A DNA stretch of 64,000 nucleotides from Spirosoma rhododendri (GTDB lineage: Bacteria > Bacteroidota > Bacteroidia > Cytophagales > Spirosomataceae). The translations under genes were made by a program, and so were the position numbers. The DNA lies in the NCBI RefSeq assembly GCF_012849055.1, contig NZ_CP051677.1:1626501-1690500 (forward strand), read 5' to 3'. This document shows, piece by piece, positions 1 to 7,506 of this stretch. The notes under the pieces were generated by a model. The model did not search any database, was not told the DNA's origin, and saw only the letters and a program-made list of their open reading frames with translations. The first letter of the stretch is position 1. Each line of letters begins with the position of its first letter.

Positions 1-2
1 GG

Positions 3-374
3 GCGCCGGGCATCCTGTTCGCTATACAGTTCTTCTGGCAGTTTCCCCATTTCTGGGCGATCGGCTGGTTAGCGTTCGACGAGTACAAAAAAGCGGGTAT
101 TCAGATGATGCCGGGCAAGGCCAAAGATGCCGATACGGCTTTCAGAATCATGCTGTATACGCTATTTCTTGTGCCGATCGGCTGGTTGCCTTACATGCTG
201 GGGATGACGGGTATTCATTCTGCATTTGTTGCGATGATTGGGGGAATCTTGTTTTTAGCACAGACGTTTCATTTAATGAGAACCTGTACAGACAAGGCGG
301 CCCTGCAAATGATGTTTGGCTCGTTAATTTATCTGCCAGTGGTTCAGATTGTGTATTTACTTGATAAAGTGTAG
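3..374 (+). CDS. ctaB: Protoheme IX farnesyltransferase, C-terminal part
   Basis: This is the 3' end of a gene that begins before the window; the reading frame is open from base 3. The product is a polytopic inner-membrane prenyltransferase that turns heme B into heme O by adding a farnesyl group, supplying the heme of the terminal oxidase. The visible part begins with the family signature FFWQFPHFWAIGWL and a YKKAG stretch, followed by three hydrophobic segments typical of the C-terminal UbiA-fold helices. It lies 5 bases before two subunit III genes, as expected for a caa3-type oxidase operon. The N-terminal Asp-rich substrate motifs are outside the window. Confidence 0.93.
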   Translation, partial: APGILFAIQFFWQFPHFWAIGWLAFDEYKKAGIQMMPGKAKDADTAFRIMLYTLFLVPIGWLPYMLGMTGIHSAFVAMIGGILFLAQTFHLMRTCTDKAALQMMFGSLIYLPVVQIVYLLDKV

Positions 375-379
375 CACTA

Positions 380-970
380 ATGAACGATTACGTAAATGAA
401 GTAGCGCTCGCTGAAGAGCCAGAAGAAACCCTATCGATGAACCCCCGCAAGTTTATATTGTGGCTGTTCATTGTTAGCATTATTATGATTTTTGCCGCTA
501 TGACCAGTGCTTATCTAGTGCGTCGGGCGGAGGGTAACTGGCTGGAATATGATATTCCTGCTATTTTCAAATACAGTTCAGTTGTTTTGCTGCTGAGTAG
601 TATAACGATGCACTGGGCCTACGTGTCAGCAAAAAAAGACAAATTCACCGCCCTCAAAACAGCAATAAGCATTACTTTTGCGCTAGGTCTGGTTTTCCTG
701 TACATGCAGTTTCAGGGGTGGGTCGAGCTGGTTAACGAAAATGTATTTTTTGTCGGTAATCCAGCAGGTTCATTCATGTACGTCTTTACCGGATTACATG
801 CTTTCCACCTGATTTCAGGGTTAATCGTTCTGATATTTGCGTTGTGGGCTTCGTTTCGGATGAATGTACATGCCAAGAGCTTGAATCAGATCGAAATTGC
901 GGCCGCTTACTGGCATTTTCTGGACATTCTTTGGCTTTACTTGTTTTTCTTTCTAGTCTATTTTCATTGA
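380..970 (+). CDS. Cytochrome c oxidase subunit III family protein (short form)
   Basis: The 196-residue membrane protein has about five hydrophobic helices and the subunit III hallmarks HAFHLISGL and AAYWHFLDILWLYLFF near the C-terminus. Subunit III is a structural, non-redox subunit of heme-copper oxidases that stabilises the proton-pumping core. The length is that of the five-helix form. A second, longer subunit III gene follows directly, a tandem arrangement common in Bacteroidota oxidase operons. The acidic N-terminus before MNPRKFILW is probably cytoplasmic. Co-transcription with ctaB is likely because only 5 bases separate them. Confidence 0.92.
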   Translation: MNDYVNEVALAEEPEETLSMNPRKFILWLFIVSIIMIFAAMTSAYLVRRAEGNWLEYDIPAIFKYSSVVLLLSSITMHWAYVSAKKDKFTALKTAISITFALGLVFLYMQFQGWVELVNENVFFVGNPAGSFMYVFTGLHAFHLISGLIVLIFALWASFRMNVHAKSLNQIEIAAAYWHFLDILWLYLFFFLVYFH

Positions 971-985
971 TAATCGTTTAAAGGC

Positions 986-1783
986 ATGGCGGCTACCGCA
1001 ACCCACGAACCTCTGACTACCGAATCGGACGCAGTGTTCGATAAGAAATCCTGGATGGGTGGGGTCGAACCAATGAGAGCGAGCTATGGTAAGCTCATGA
1101 TGTGGTTCTTCCTGATTTCAGACACATTTACGTTCTCAGCTTTGCTGGTTACGTACGGTCTGATCCGGTATAGCTACCCAGCGTGGGACCCCGCTGTCGA
1201 CGGCGAGATCTTCCAATTCTCAAACCAATACTGGCCAACACCAGAGAAGGTGTACAACGCGGTGCCGTTTCTGCATGGTATCGATCTGCCCCTGATCTTC
1301 GTTGGTATCATGACGTTTATTCTGATCTTCAGCAGTGTGACGATGGTACTGGCCGTAGAGGCAGGCCACCGTATGGATCGGAAAGAGGTTGAGAAATACA
1401 TGCTGTGGACCATCCTGGGAGGTTTTACTTTTCTCGGTAGTCAGGCTTGGGAATGGTCACACTTCATCCACGGTACGGAGACGGGTACAGTGATAAGCGA
1501 ACTGGTGAATGGCCAAACCATTCAGCGGACTATCTTCGGAGCCAACCTTGTAGAAAACCAGTATGGCCCACCAGCATTCGCCGACTTGTTTTTCTTCATC
1601 ACAGGTTTCCACGGAACGCACGTATTCAGCGGTGTGATATTGAACATCCTGATTTTTTACCGCGCAGCTACAGGTCTATATGAGCGTCGTGGCCATTACG
1701 AAATGGTTGAGAAAGTAGGTCTGTACTGGCACTTTGTTGATCTGGTTTGGGTCTTCGTGTTTACTTTCTTCTATCTCGTATAA
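986..1783 (+). CDS. Cytochrome c oxidase subunit III (long form)
   Basis: The 265-residue protein carries the subunit III signatures GFHGTHVFSGVILN and LYWHFVDLVWVFVFTFFYLV, with about five to six membrane helices. A roughly 90-residue region between the second and fourth helices is longer than in the preceding subunit III. It lies 15 bases after that gene, so the two are probably in one transcript. In the complex it packs against subunit I in the inner membrane and carries no heme or copper. Which of the two tandem copies fills the classical position, or whether both are used together, cannot be decided from the sequence. Confidence 0.93.
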   Translation: MAATATHEPLTTESDAVFDKKSWMGGVEPMRASYGKLMMWFFLISDTFTFSALLVTYGLIRYSYPAWDPAVDGEIFQFSNQYWPTPEKVYNAVPFLHGIDLPLIFVGIMTFILIFSSVTMVLAVEAGHRMDRKEVEKYMLWTILGGFTFLGSQAWEWSHFIHGTETGTVISELVNGQTIQRTIFGANLVENQYGPPAFADLFFFITGFHGTHVFSGVILNILIFYRAATGLYERRGHYEMVEKVGLYWHFVDLVWVFVFTFFYLV

Positions 1784-1804
1784 TCTCTTTACTTTTCTAC
1801 TAAC

Positions 1805-2131
1805 ATGGCATCGCACGAGCACGCTACTGAGGAACTACACGAGATTCCAGCCGCAAATACGGGCATAATCTGGCGGACGTTCTGGATTCTGGCCGCAATC
1901 ACCGCGTTTGAGTTTACGCTGGCCTACTTTATGAAGCCGGGCGGTTTCAGAACGTCGATCTTTGTGATCATGACGTTGGTAAAAGCCTTCTACATTGTCG
2001 GTGAGTTTATGCACCTACGCCATGAAGTAAAAAGCCTTATCTGGGCGATTGCTGTACCAGTAATCTTCGTGGTTTGGTTATTAGTTGCTCTGCTCAATGA
2101 AGGAGCAGCCATATTTGTGGATCGCTGGTAG
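1805..2131 (+). CDS. Cytochrome c oxidase subunit IV, prokaryotic type
   Basis: The product is a small 108-residue membrane protein with three hydrophobic helices, and the second is followed by the typical motif EFMHLRHEVKSL. This matches the prokaryotic COX4 family found at the end of caa3 and ACIII-linked oxidase operons, where it is thought to help assembly or stability. A His-rich cytoplasmic N-terminus precedes helix 1. The start ATG lies 21 bases after the subunit III stop. The assignment is firm at family level; the exact role in the complex is inferred from the family. Confidence 0.88.
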   Translation: MASHEHATEELHEIPAANTGIIWRTFWILAAITAFEFTLAYFMKPGGFRTSIFVIMTLVKAFYIVGEFMHLRHEVKSLIWAIAVPVIFVVWLLVALLNEGAAIFVDRW

Positions 2132-2202
2132 GTTAATTTTGGTTATAGGTATGTGAGCCGTTGATCGACGGTTACCAATGCCGAACTAGAATTATTACTG
2201 TC

Positions 2203-2913
2203 ATGTCAAAACGTCTTAAAGCCGGGATACTAGTTGCAACGCTGGTAGTCCCGGCTTTGCTGTATTTATTCCTGCGATTCGCTACGCAGAACCATTACAC
2301 CCTTCCACGCTATCTACCTCAGCTAGATTCTGCCAGAAGTGAGCCGAAGATGGGCCCTGTGACACAGGCGGATGGCAGCGTGATAACCGATACCCTGTAT
2401 AGGCACATACCGCCGTTTCGGCTTATCGATCAGGATGGAAAAACTGTCGATCAGTCGATTGTTAAGGGGAAGATTTATGTAGCAGATTTTTTCTTTACTC
2501 GCTGTGGCACGATCTGCCCAAAGATAGCGTCGCAGCTTTCGCGCGTGCAGGATATATTTCGCGACAACGGCGATATAAAATTCATCTCGTATTCGGTCGA
2601 CCCTGAACACGACCGTCCCGCCGAACTAAAGGCGTATGCCGAGCAGCATGATGCTATACCGGGGAAGTGGTATTTCCTGACCGGATCGAAAGCGGATATC
2701 TATAATCTGGCAATGACCGGCTACTATCTGCCGACCGTTGACGCAGGGGTAAAAGCAGGCAAACCAGACGAAACTTTTATCCATAGCGAAAAGTTGGTTT
2801 TAGTAGACAAGGATGGTATCGTTCGGGGTTTTTACGATGGCACTGATAAAGAAGATGTAGACCGTCTGGTGTTGGAAATCAGAGTCTTACTGGACATTTA
2901 TCGTAAATTATAA
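2203..2913 (+). CDS. SCO1/SenC/PrrC-type copper chaperone
   Basis: The 236-residue protein is an inner-membrane-anchored, periplasmic thioredoxin-fold protein of the SCO family, which delivers copper to the CuA or CuB site of cytochrome oxidase. One membrane helix lies at residues 6-24. The copper ligands are visible: CGTIC (CxxxC) after DFFFTR and the distal His in FIHSEKLVLVDKDG. I chose the ATG at 2203; an in-frame TTG at 2161 would add 14 unlikely residues before the signal anchor. Its position after the oxidase subunits fits a role in assembling that enzyme. Confidence 0.92.
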   Translation: MSKRLKAGILVATLVVPALLYLFLRFATQNHYTLPRYLPQLDSARSEPKMGPVTQADGSVITDTLYRHIPPFRLIDQDGKTVDQSIVKGKIYVADFFFTRCGTICPKIASQLSRVQDIFRDNGDIKFISYSVDPEHDRPAELKAYAEQHDAIPGKWYFLTGSKADIYNLAMTGYYLPTVDAGVKAGKPDETFIHSEKLVLVDKDGIVRGFYDGTDKEDVDRLVLEIRVLLDIYRKL

Positions 2914-2920
2914 CACACGC

Positions 2921-3463
2921 ATGGAAACACTACAGCCAATACAGGAGCAGAAAGCAAATCGGCTGATAAATGTGCTATCGATAGCGATTCCGGTGGCTGT
3001 TGCTATCCTGTTAGGTATTCGGCAAAAAGTAGATCTGGGTAGCTGGACAACTTACCTTACGCATCTGAATGCGGTCATCAATTCGATAACGGCGATTTTG
3101 CTATTGCTTGGGTTATACTTCATCCGGCAAAACAACGTAGTTGCTCACCGGCGCACGATGCTGGCAGCTTTTACCCTGGGGTCGATTTTTCTGGTGAGTT
3201 ATGTATTGTATCACCTCACCAACGAGTCGACGTCCTTTGGGGGGCAGGGGTGGGTCAGGCCGGTTTATTATTTTCTGCTCGTATCACACATTGTGCTTTC
3301 CGTAGTAGTCGTGTGGTTTGTGCTGCGCGCTGTTTACTACGCGCTGAGCGGACAATTTGGGCGGCACGTGAAAGCAGTCAAATGGGCTTTTCCAATATGG
3401 CTGTACGTGAGCATTACAGGTGTCGTCGTGTATTTCATGATTAAACCTTATTATATACACTAA
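2921..3463 (+). CDS. DUF420 family membrane protein
   Basis: The 180-residue protein has about five membrane helices and the features of the DUF420 (YozB-like) family: a His in THLNAVINS, the basic NVVAHRRTMLAA loop, YVLYHL, and HIVLSVVVVW. DUF420 genes commonly sit next to SCO and oxidase genes, and a part in cytochrome oxidase assembly or heme handling is suspected but not established. The spacing to the SCO stop is 7 bases, so co-expression is very likely. The conserved His residues inside or near helices could bind heme or metal; this is inference. Confidence 0.87.
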   Translation: METLQPIQEQKANRLINVLSIAIPVAVAILLGIRQKVDLGSWTTYLTHLNAVINSITAILLLLGLYFIRQNNVVAHRRTMLAAFTLGSIFLVSYVLYHLTNESTSFGGQGWVRPVYYFLLVSHIVLSVVVVWFVLRAVYYALSGQFGRHVKAVKWAFPIWLYVSITGVVVYFMIKPYYIH

Positions 3464-3473
3464 CAACAAACTT

Positions 3474-3755
3474 ATGAAACGCTGGACGGTTGCATTGATA
3501 GTATTGTTGCTGATGATGGCAAACACGGATCTGTTCGCGCAGTGTGCTATGTGCCGGGGAACGGTCGAGAGCACGGTTAGCAATGGACGGAGTGTGGTAG
3601 CTTCGCAACTGAACATTGGTATTATTTACTTGCTTGCTGCGCCTTATTTACTGGTGACGGCGGTAGCGTATATGTGGTACCGCAACAGCAAACGCGAACA
3701 TGGAAAGCGTATCGAAATTGCAGGCCGTATTAAACGGGTTATGTCCTCGATGTAG
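3474..3755 (+). CDS. Small membrane protein with CxxC motif next to oxidase assembly genes
   Basis: The product has 93 residues: a signal peptide (about residues 1-22, ending in FAQ), a mature N-terminus starting with the motif CAMC, and one membrane helix (about residues 50-68) followed by a basic cytoplasmic tail. I do not recognise a named family, although similar small proteins follow SCO and DUF420 genes in Bacteroidota. The CxxC placed just after the cleavage site would face the periplasm, which suits thiol or metal chemistry in oxidase assembly; that is inference. Its last 56 bases overlap the next gene in another frame. Confidence 0.72.
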   Translation: MKRWTVALIVLLLMMANTDLFAQCAMCRGTVESTVSNGRSVVASQLNIGIIYLLAAPYLLVTAVAYMWYRNSKREHGKRIEIAGRIKRVMSSM

Positions 3756-4077
3756 GCAAGGTAAGATCTTCTGTAAGCCGTTTTATTCTCCGCGCGGCTT
3801 CGATGATATGCATGAACATTGCCCGCATTGTGGCCTGCGGTATGAGATTGAGCCGGGTTATTTTGTCGGCGCCATGTACGTTAGCTACGCCATTTCCGGG
3901 GGAATCGCACTGCTAATCGGCTTTATGCTGTTTTATCTGGCTGGTGATCCGGAAGGCTGGGTGTATGCCGCCGTTGTAGCACCGGTCATGGTGCTGATTG
4001 CGCCGATTAACTTTCGAATATCACGAGTGATCTGGCTCCACTACGTAGCCGGAATCAAGTATCAGCCGGGACTCTAG
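3700..4077 (+). CDS. DUF983 family zinc-ribbon membrane protein
   Basis: The 125-residue protein starts with two CxxC pairs (CPRCRQGK and CPHCGLRYE) that form a zinc ribbon, followed by the family motif EPGYFVGAMYVSY and two or three membrane helices. This is the DUF983 architecture, often encoded near heme-copper oxidase genes; its function is unknown. The ATG at 3700 lies inside the preceding gene. The first CxxC starts only about 15 residues in, so little room is left for a later start, which makes the 56-base overlap credible. A strong intrinsic terminator follows the stop codon. Confidence 0.87.
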   Translation: MESVSKLQAVLNGLCPRCRQGKIFCKPFYSPRGFDDMHEHCPHCGLRYEIEPGYFVGAMYVSYAISGGIALLIGFMLFYLAGDPEGWVYAAVVAPVMVLIAPINFRISRVIWLHYVAGIKYQPGL

Positions 4078-4097
4078 ACATAGAGTCCCTTTTTTTG
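4068..4097 (+). terminator. Intrinsic terminator after the oxidase operon
   Basis: A perfect 9-bp stem (GGGACTCTA at 4068-4076, complement at 4081-4089) with a 4-base loop is followed directly by eight T. The stem overlaps the last codons of the DUF983 gene. This is a textbook rho-independent terminator closing the oxidase-assembly transcription unit. Confidence 0.9.
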
Positions 4098-4168
4098 TGA
4101 AAAAATTTGGAGGGCCGTGCAACCAGCCAATGGCAATGCTGCATCTTGTTAGCAAATAAGGGTACCTC

Positions 4169-4768
4169 ATGCTTCGACTTATACCGTTTTTTACGACCGA
4201 AACCCAGCTGATTGCCGCGCTACGACGCGGTGAGAGCCGGGCGCATAAGGTTGCTTACGAACGGTTTTCGGGTCGGATGCTGGGGGTATGCATGCGTTAC
4301 TGCGCTAACCGCGACGACGCGGAGGAGGTGATGCTCGACGGTTTCATGCGCGTCTTTGAAAAAATCGACCAGTTTCGGGAAGACGGTAGCTTCGAGGGCT
4401 GGATTCGGCGGGTGATGGTTACTGAATCATTGATGTTTTTGCGGAAAAATAAGCAGTGGCGGCAAGAAATACCGATAGAAGACGCCGTAATCGAACCAGA
4501 TTATGTATGGGCCGATTCCGCCATCCACGAGAACGATTTGTTGCGCATGGTCAATCAGCTACCCGATGGCTACCGAACCGTCTTCAACCTATACGCTATT
4601 GAAGGCTATAGCCACGCTGACATTGCCGATTTGCTGGGTATTTCGGAGGGGACGTCGAAATCGCAGCTAAGCCGGGCCAGAGCCATTCTACAGGCTACCA
4701 TTTTAAAAGCAGAACAGGAACAACGAACGAACGAACATGGAACCCAACTCCGAAAAAAATCATCTTGA
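4169..4768 (+). CDS. ECF RNA polymerase sigma factor
   Basis: The 199-residue sigma-70 family protein has only regions 2 and 4. Region 2 (about residues 25-95) includes YCANRDDAEEVMLDGFMRVF and the core-binding segment GWIRRVMVTES. Region 4 (about 135-185) has the helix-turn-helix YAIEGYSHADIADLLGISEGTSKSQLSRAR. It directs RNA polymerase to a dedicated set of promoters. Its 3' end overlaps the next gene, an anti-sigma-like membrane protein, by 32 bases, so the two are translationally linked. A second locus of the same build lies at 28448. The upstream gap (4098-4168) shows no clear box. Confidence 0.93.
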   Translation: MLRLIPFFTTETQLIAALRRGESRAHKVAYERFSGRMLGVCMRYCANRDDAEEVMLDGFMRVFEKIDQFREDGSFEGWIRRVMVTESLMFLRKNKQWRQEIPIEDAVIEPDYVWADSAIHENDLLRMVNQLPDGYRTVFNLYAIEGYSHADIADLLGISEGTSKSQLSRARAILQATILKAEQEQRTNEHGTQLRKKSS

Positions 4769-5594
4769 CGACTTGTTTGCCCGCAAACTGGGCAAGCTCG
4801 AACGGCCTCCTTCATCGGATAGCTTTGCTCGTTTACAACAGCGTATGCAGGGCGGTCAGGAGCAGACGAGGGTGGTGTTCTGGCGAAATCAAACCGTACA
4901 GATGGCCGCTGCTGCCTGCCTGGCTGCCGTCCTGCTGTTTGGCTGGCTATATTCAAACGATCGGTCAACTAATCCCATTGGCAACAATCCGACTGCTTCG
5001 GTGAGCGAGAAAAAGCAACGGACAAGCGAGACAGGAGCAGATAAACAGCCGACAGTAGTTTCGACTGTAAATGAAGAAACGATGCCACAACTGGCCGATA
5101 ATAAACCGGCGGCAGAACCGAAAGCGGCTGGAAGAAAACCATCGGCTCGTGCCAATAGCGAACGTAATCAGATTCCGCTGGAGCAGAAGCCGCTGGTAGC
5201 CACCGCCCTCGCAACAAAGGCTGCGCAGCAATCGCAAAGGGCAGCCGAAATGATGATCGATAAACCCACCCCAACGCCAGTGATAGCAGCCGTCCCACAG
5301 ACCGCTGTAGCATCGAAGCCAGCCGCCGAGCGGGTGCTGATCGTAACCATTCAGGAACCGGAGGCCCTGGTAGCTGCCCGGCAAACGGCTACTTCGGTTG
5401 TCAACAATATGCCGGTGCTGGCGGCTAGTCCGACGAAGGAAGGAAAAGCCTCGTTCTGGAGTCAGGTGAAACGGCTGAAGCAGGATGATGACGTGGCACG
5501 TCAGGAGGGGCCGACGGATGAAAGTGGCCTGTTGAGCCGGGCCTACAAGGGCATCAGGCAAAAGCTGGAAAAAGATAAACCCGCCAAACAATGA
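4737..5594 (+). CDS. Anti-sigma-like single-pass membrane protein
   Basis: The 285-residue protein has a short cytoplasmic N-terminus with LDDLFARKLGKLERPPSSDSFARL, one membrane helix at residues 54-72, then about 210 residues of Ala/Thr/Pro/Gln-rich periplasmic sequence. The N-terminal pattern recurs in the product at 29001. No zinc-type anti-sigma motif (HxxxCxxC) is seen, so sigma binding is inferred from gene order and topology. It overlaps the sigma gene in front and, by ATGA, the barrel gene behind. The extended linker is long enough to reach across the periplasm. Confidence 0.75.
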   Translation: MEPNSEKNHLDDLFARKLGKLERPPSSDSFARLQQRMQGGQEQTRVVFWRNQTVQMAAAACLAAVLLFGWLYSNDRSTNPIGNNPTASVSEKKQRTSETGADKQPTVVSTVNEETMPQLADNKPAAEPKAAGRKPSARANSERNQIPLEQKPLVATALATKAAQQSQRAAEMMIDKPTPTPVIAAVPQTAVASKPAAERVLIVTIQEPEALVAARQTATSVVNNMPVLAASPTKEGKASFWSQVKRLKQDDDVARQEGPTDESGLLSRAYKGIRQKLEKDKPAKQ

Positions 5595-6598
5595 GCAACC
5601 GATTCAGCATAGTATTGCTTTTGTTGACCATATGTGGAGTCAGTAGCTGGGCCAGAGCTATTCAGCCGACAGACTCGCTGGTGATTCGCTTCGCCAACCG
5701 AACCCGTATGGTTATCTACGCACCTGACAAAGCCGGTATTCAGGCGCTCTCCAACTACGACCTGAACAAGATTGTGCGGGAAATGGGTATGAAACTGGAC
5801 TCCGTACCGAACGGGCAGACGGCAATCAGTCGTGATGGCGATCGGTTCCTGAAAGACACACTGCTCGTTGTTACCCGCCGGAAAGACGGCGTAATGATCG
5901 TCATCAATAATACAGACACGACGCGTTCTGATTCTGCCCGTAACCGTCGGGATTACAAAAAAGATGTAGATCGCAAGAATCGTAACAGCTGGGCCAGAGG
6001 TGTCGATATTCAGCTAGGGCTGAACGCGCTGATCACGCGTACGGCCGTGCCGGGCTATAGCCCGGCACGGCCGTACGAGCTACGGCCGGTCGGATCGCGT
6101 TATATTGCCATCGCCTTTCGACAGCGCCCAACACTTATCAATGGAAAACGAGCCAAACTAAGCCTGCAATATGGGGTGGAAGCGGCCTGGAGCAACTACA
6201 TGTTCGATAATAATGTCGTTGCCAGTCGAGGCAGTGAAGGCGTCGTGCTGGCCCCTTACAGCGAACAGTTAAACAAAACGAAACTGACGACTTTTGCGCT
6301 GCAAGTACCTGTTGTGCCCAGGTTGAGTTTCTACAGCGCATCGGGTCGTAAATCGTTTCACATCGGGCTGGGCGGCTTTGTCGGGTACCGGCTGGACAGT
6401 TACACGAAAATAAAGCGGCAGAATGGCGACAAAAGCCGGGAACACAACAGCTTCTATCTGAACAGTCTGCGCTATGGGCTGGTTGGTCATATTGGCCTGC
6501 AACGAACGAGTCTGTTCGTCAAATACGACCTAAATCCGCTATTTCAAGTGGGGAAAGGTCCTGACGTACGCTCGATCAGCTTTGGCTTTATGCTATGA
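5591..6598 (+). CDS. Outer-membrane beta-barrel-like protein of the sigma locus
   Basis: The 335-residue protein has a signal peptide (about residues 1-23, ending in ARA) and a C-terminal half of alternating hydrophobic/polar strands rich in Tyr, Gly and Arg, ending in a strand SISFGFML with a hydrophobic terminus, as in small outer-membrane barrels. No named family is certain. An N-terminal region of about 110 residues is probably soluble. Translation is coupled to the preceding gene by an ATGA overlap and to the following gene by a four-base overlap. A 40-bp perfect palindrome (6038-6077) lies within the coding sequence at about residues 150-163. Confidence 0.7.
   Translation: MSNRFSIVLLLLTICGVSSWARAIQPTDSLVIRFANRTRMVIYAPDKAGIQALSNYDLNKIVREMGMKLDSVPNGQTAISRDGDRFLKDTLLVVTRRKDGVMIVINNTDTTRSDSARNRRDYKKDVDRKNRNSWARGVDIQLGLNALITRTAVPGYSPARPYELRPVGSRYIAIAFRQRPTLINGKRAKLSLQYGVEAAWSNYMFDNNVVASRGSEGVVLAPYSEQLNKTKLTTFALQVPVVPRLSFYSASGRKSFHIGLGGFVGYRLDSYTKIKRQNGDKSREHNSFYLNSLRYGLVGHIGLQRTSLFVKYDLNPLFQVGKGPDVRSISFGFML
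6038..6077. repeat. Perfect 40-bp palindrome inside a coding sequence
   Basis: Each 20-base half is the exact reverse complement of the other, with no spacer; the centre is CTATAG at 6055-6060 and the outer ends are CGTACGGCCG and its complement. It is in frame within the barrel gene and encodes part of an Arg/Pro/Gly-rich segment. Palindromes this long without a spacer are usually unstable in bacteria, and nothing else of this kind was seen in the window's genes. Confidence 0.93.
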
Positions 6599-7434
6599 CA
6601 GACGATAAATCGATTGCTATTATTGGCTTGGGATGGCTGGGCCTGCCGTTGGCCGAAGTGTTGCTGGCGCGGGGCTACGTTGTGAAAGGTAGCACAACGA
6701 CAGCCGAAAAAGCCGCTCAATTGATCGATCAGGGTATCGACGCAAAGGTGCTAAGGCTTGATCCGGCACCCACAACGAACCCTGCGGAGTTGCTGACTGC
6801 CGATACGGTCATCATCAATATTCCTCCCAAAGCCGGTCAGCAGGGCGACTCCTTCCATCCGCAGCAGGTAGGTTATCTGGTCGATGCTATCCGCAGGGGG
6901 GCTGCCCGGCACATAATCTACATCAGTTCGACATCGGTATATCCAGAACGGTCGGAGCCTGTAGCGGTAAGCGTGGAAGATGACGTGCACACGCCCGATC
7001 AATCAGCCGCACCAGCGTTGGTCGAGGCCGAGCAAAAGGTGCTTACGTTGGCACCGGAGCGGTTGGTTACCATTCTGCGTTGCGGGGGGCTAATGGGCTA
7101 CGGCCGGATCCCGGGAAAATACGTCGCTGGCAAAACGGTCGATACGGGAGCTGTGCCGGTAAACTACATTCACCGCGATGATGTGATTGGGCTACTGATC
7201 GCTGTGATGGATAAAAAGCTGCACGGAACGTTTAACGCCGTAGCACCGGAGCACCCAACCCGAGAAGCCATATATCGCCGGAGCTGCACTGATTTTGAGT
7301 ACGATCTTCCTACGTTCGTCGCACCAGAAAAACCCCTTACGTACAAAGTAATCAGCCCGGAAAAACTCATTCTGGCAACAGATTACTCGTTTCAGTATCC
7401 AAACCCGTTGGAATTTCCGTACTCGCAGTCGTAG
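6595..7434 (+). CDS. NAD(P)-dependent epimerase/dehydratase (YeeZ-like SDR)
   Basis: The 279-residue Rossmann-fold protein begins with GLGWLGLPLAEVLLARGY at residue 11, a GxGxxG-type dinucleotide site. It continues with VIINIPPK, YISSTSVYP (residues about 104-112) and NYIHRDDVIGLL, typical of extended SDR enzymes of the YeeZ group. The usual YxxxK catalytic pair is not obvious, which is common in this atypical group. The substrate is unknown, probably a nucleotide sugar or related metabolite. The start overlaps the end of the barrel gene by four bases, so it may ride on the sigma operon transcript without a functional link. Confidence 0.83.
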   Translation: MTDDKSIAIIGLGWLGLPLAEVLLARGYVVKGSTTTAEKAAQLIDQGIDAKVLRLDPAPTTNPAELLTADTVIINIPPKAGQQGDSFHPQQVGYLVDAIRRGAARHIIYISSTSVYPERSEPVAVSVEDDVHTPDQSAAPALVEAEQKVLTLAPERLVTILRCGGLMGYGRIPGKYVAGKTVDTGAVPVNYIHRDDVIGLLIAVMDKKLHGTFNAVAPEHPTREAIYRRSCTDFEYDLPTFVAPEKPLTYKVISPEKLILATDYSFQYPNPLEFPYSQS

Positions 7435-7443
7435 TGGGCGCAA

Positions 7444-7495
7444 CCAGCCTCTTCGCTGCCGTAGGCAAAGCCACTACCGACTGCAAAGAGGCTGG
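7444..7495. terminator. Hairpin between convergent genes
   Basis: A 13-bp stem (CCAGCCTCTTCGC at 7444-7456 with 7483-7495, one mismatch) separates the convergent epimerase and glycosyltransferase genes. It lacks a long T tract on either side but is placed to act as a bidirectional terminator. Confidence 0.6.
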
Positions 7496-7506
7496 CCCAA
7501 ACTACG

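Noticed and set aside
6038..6077. The 40-bp palindrome as a terminator
   Set aside because: It lies in the middle of an intact coding sequence and has no T tract; it needs another explanation.
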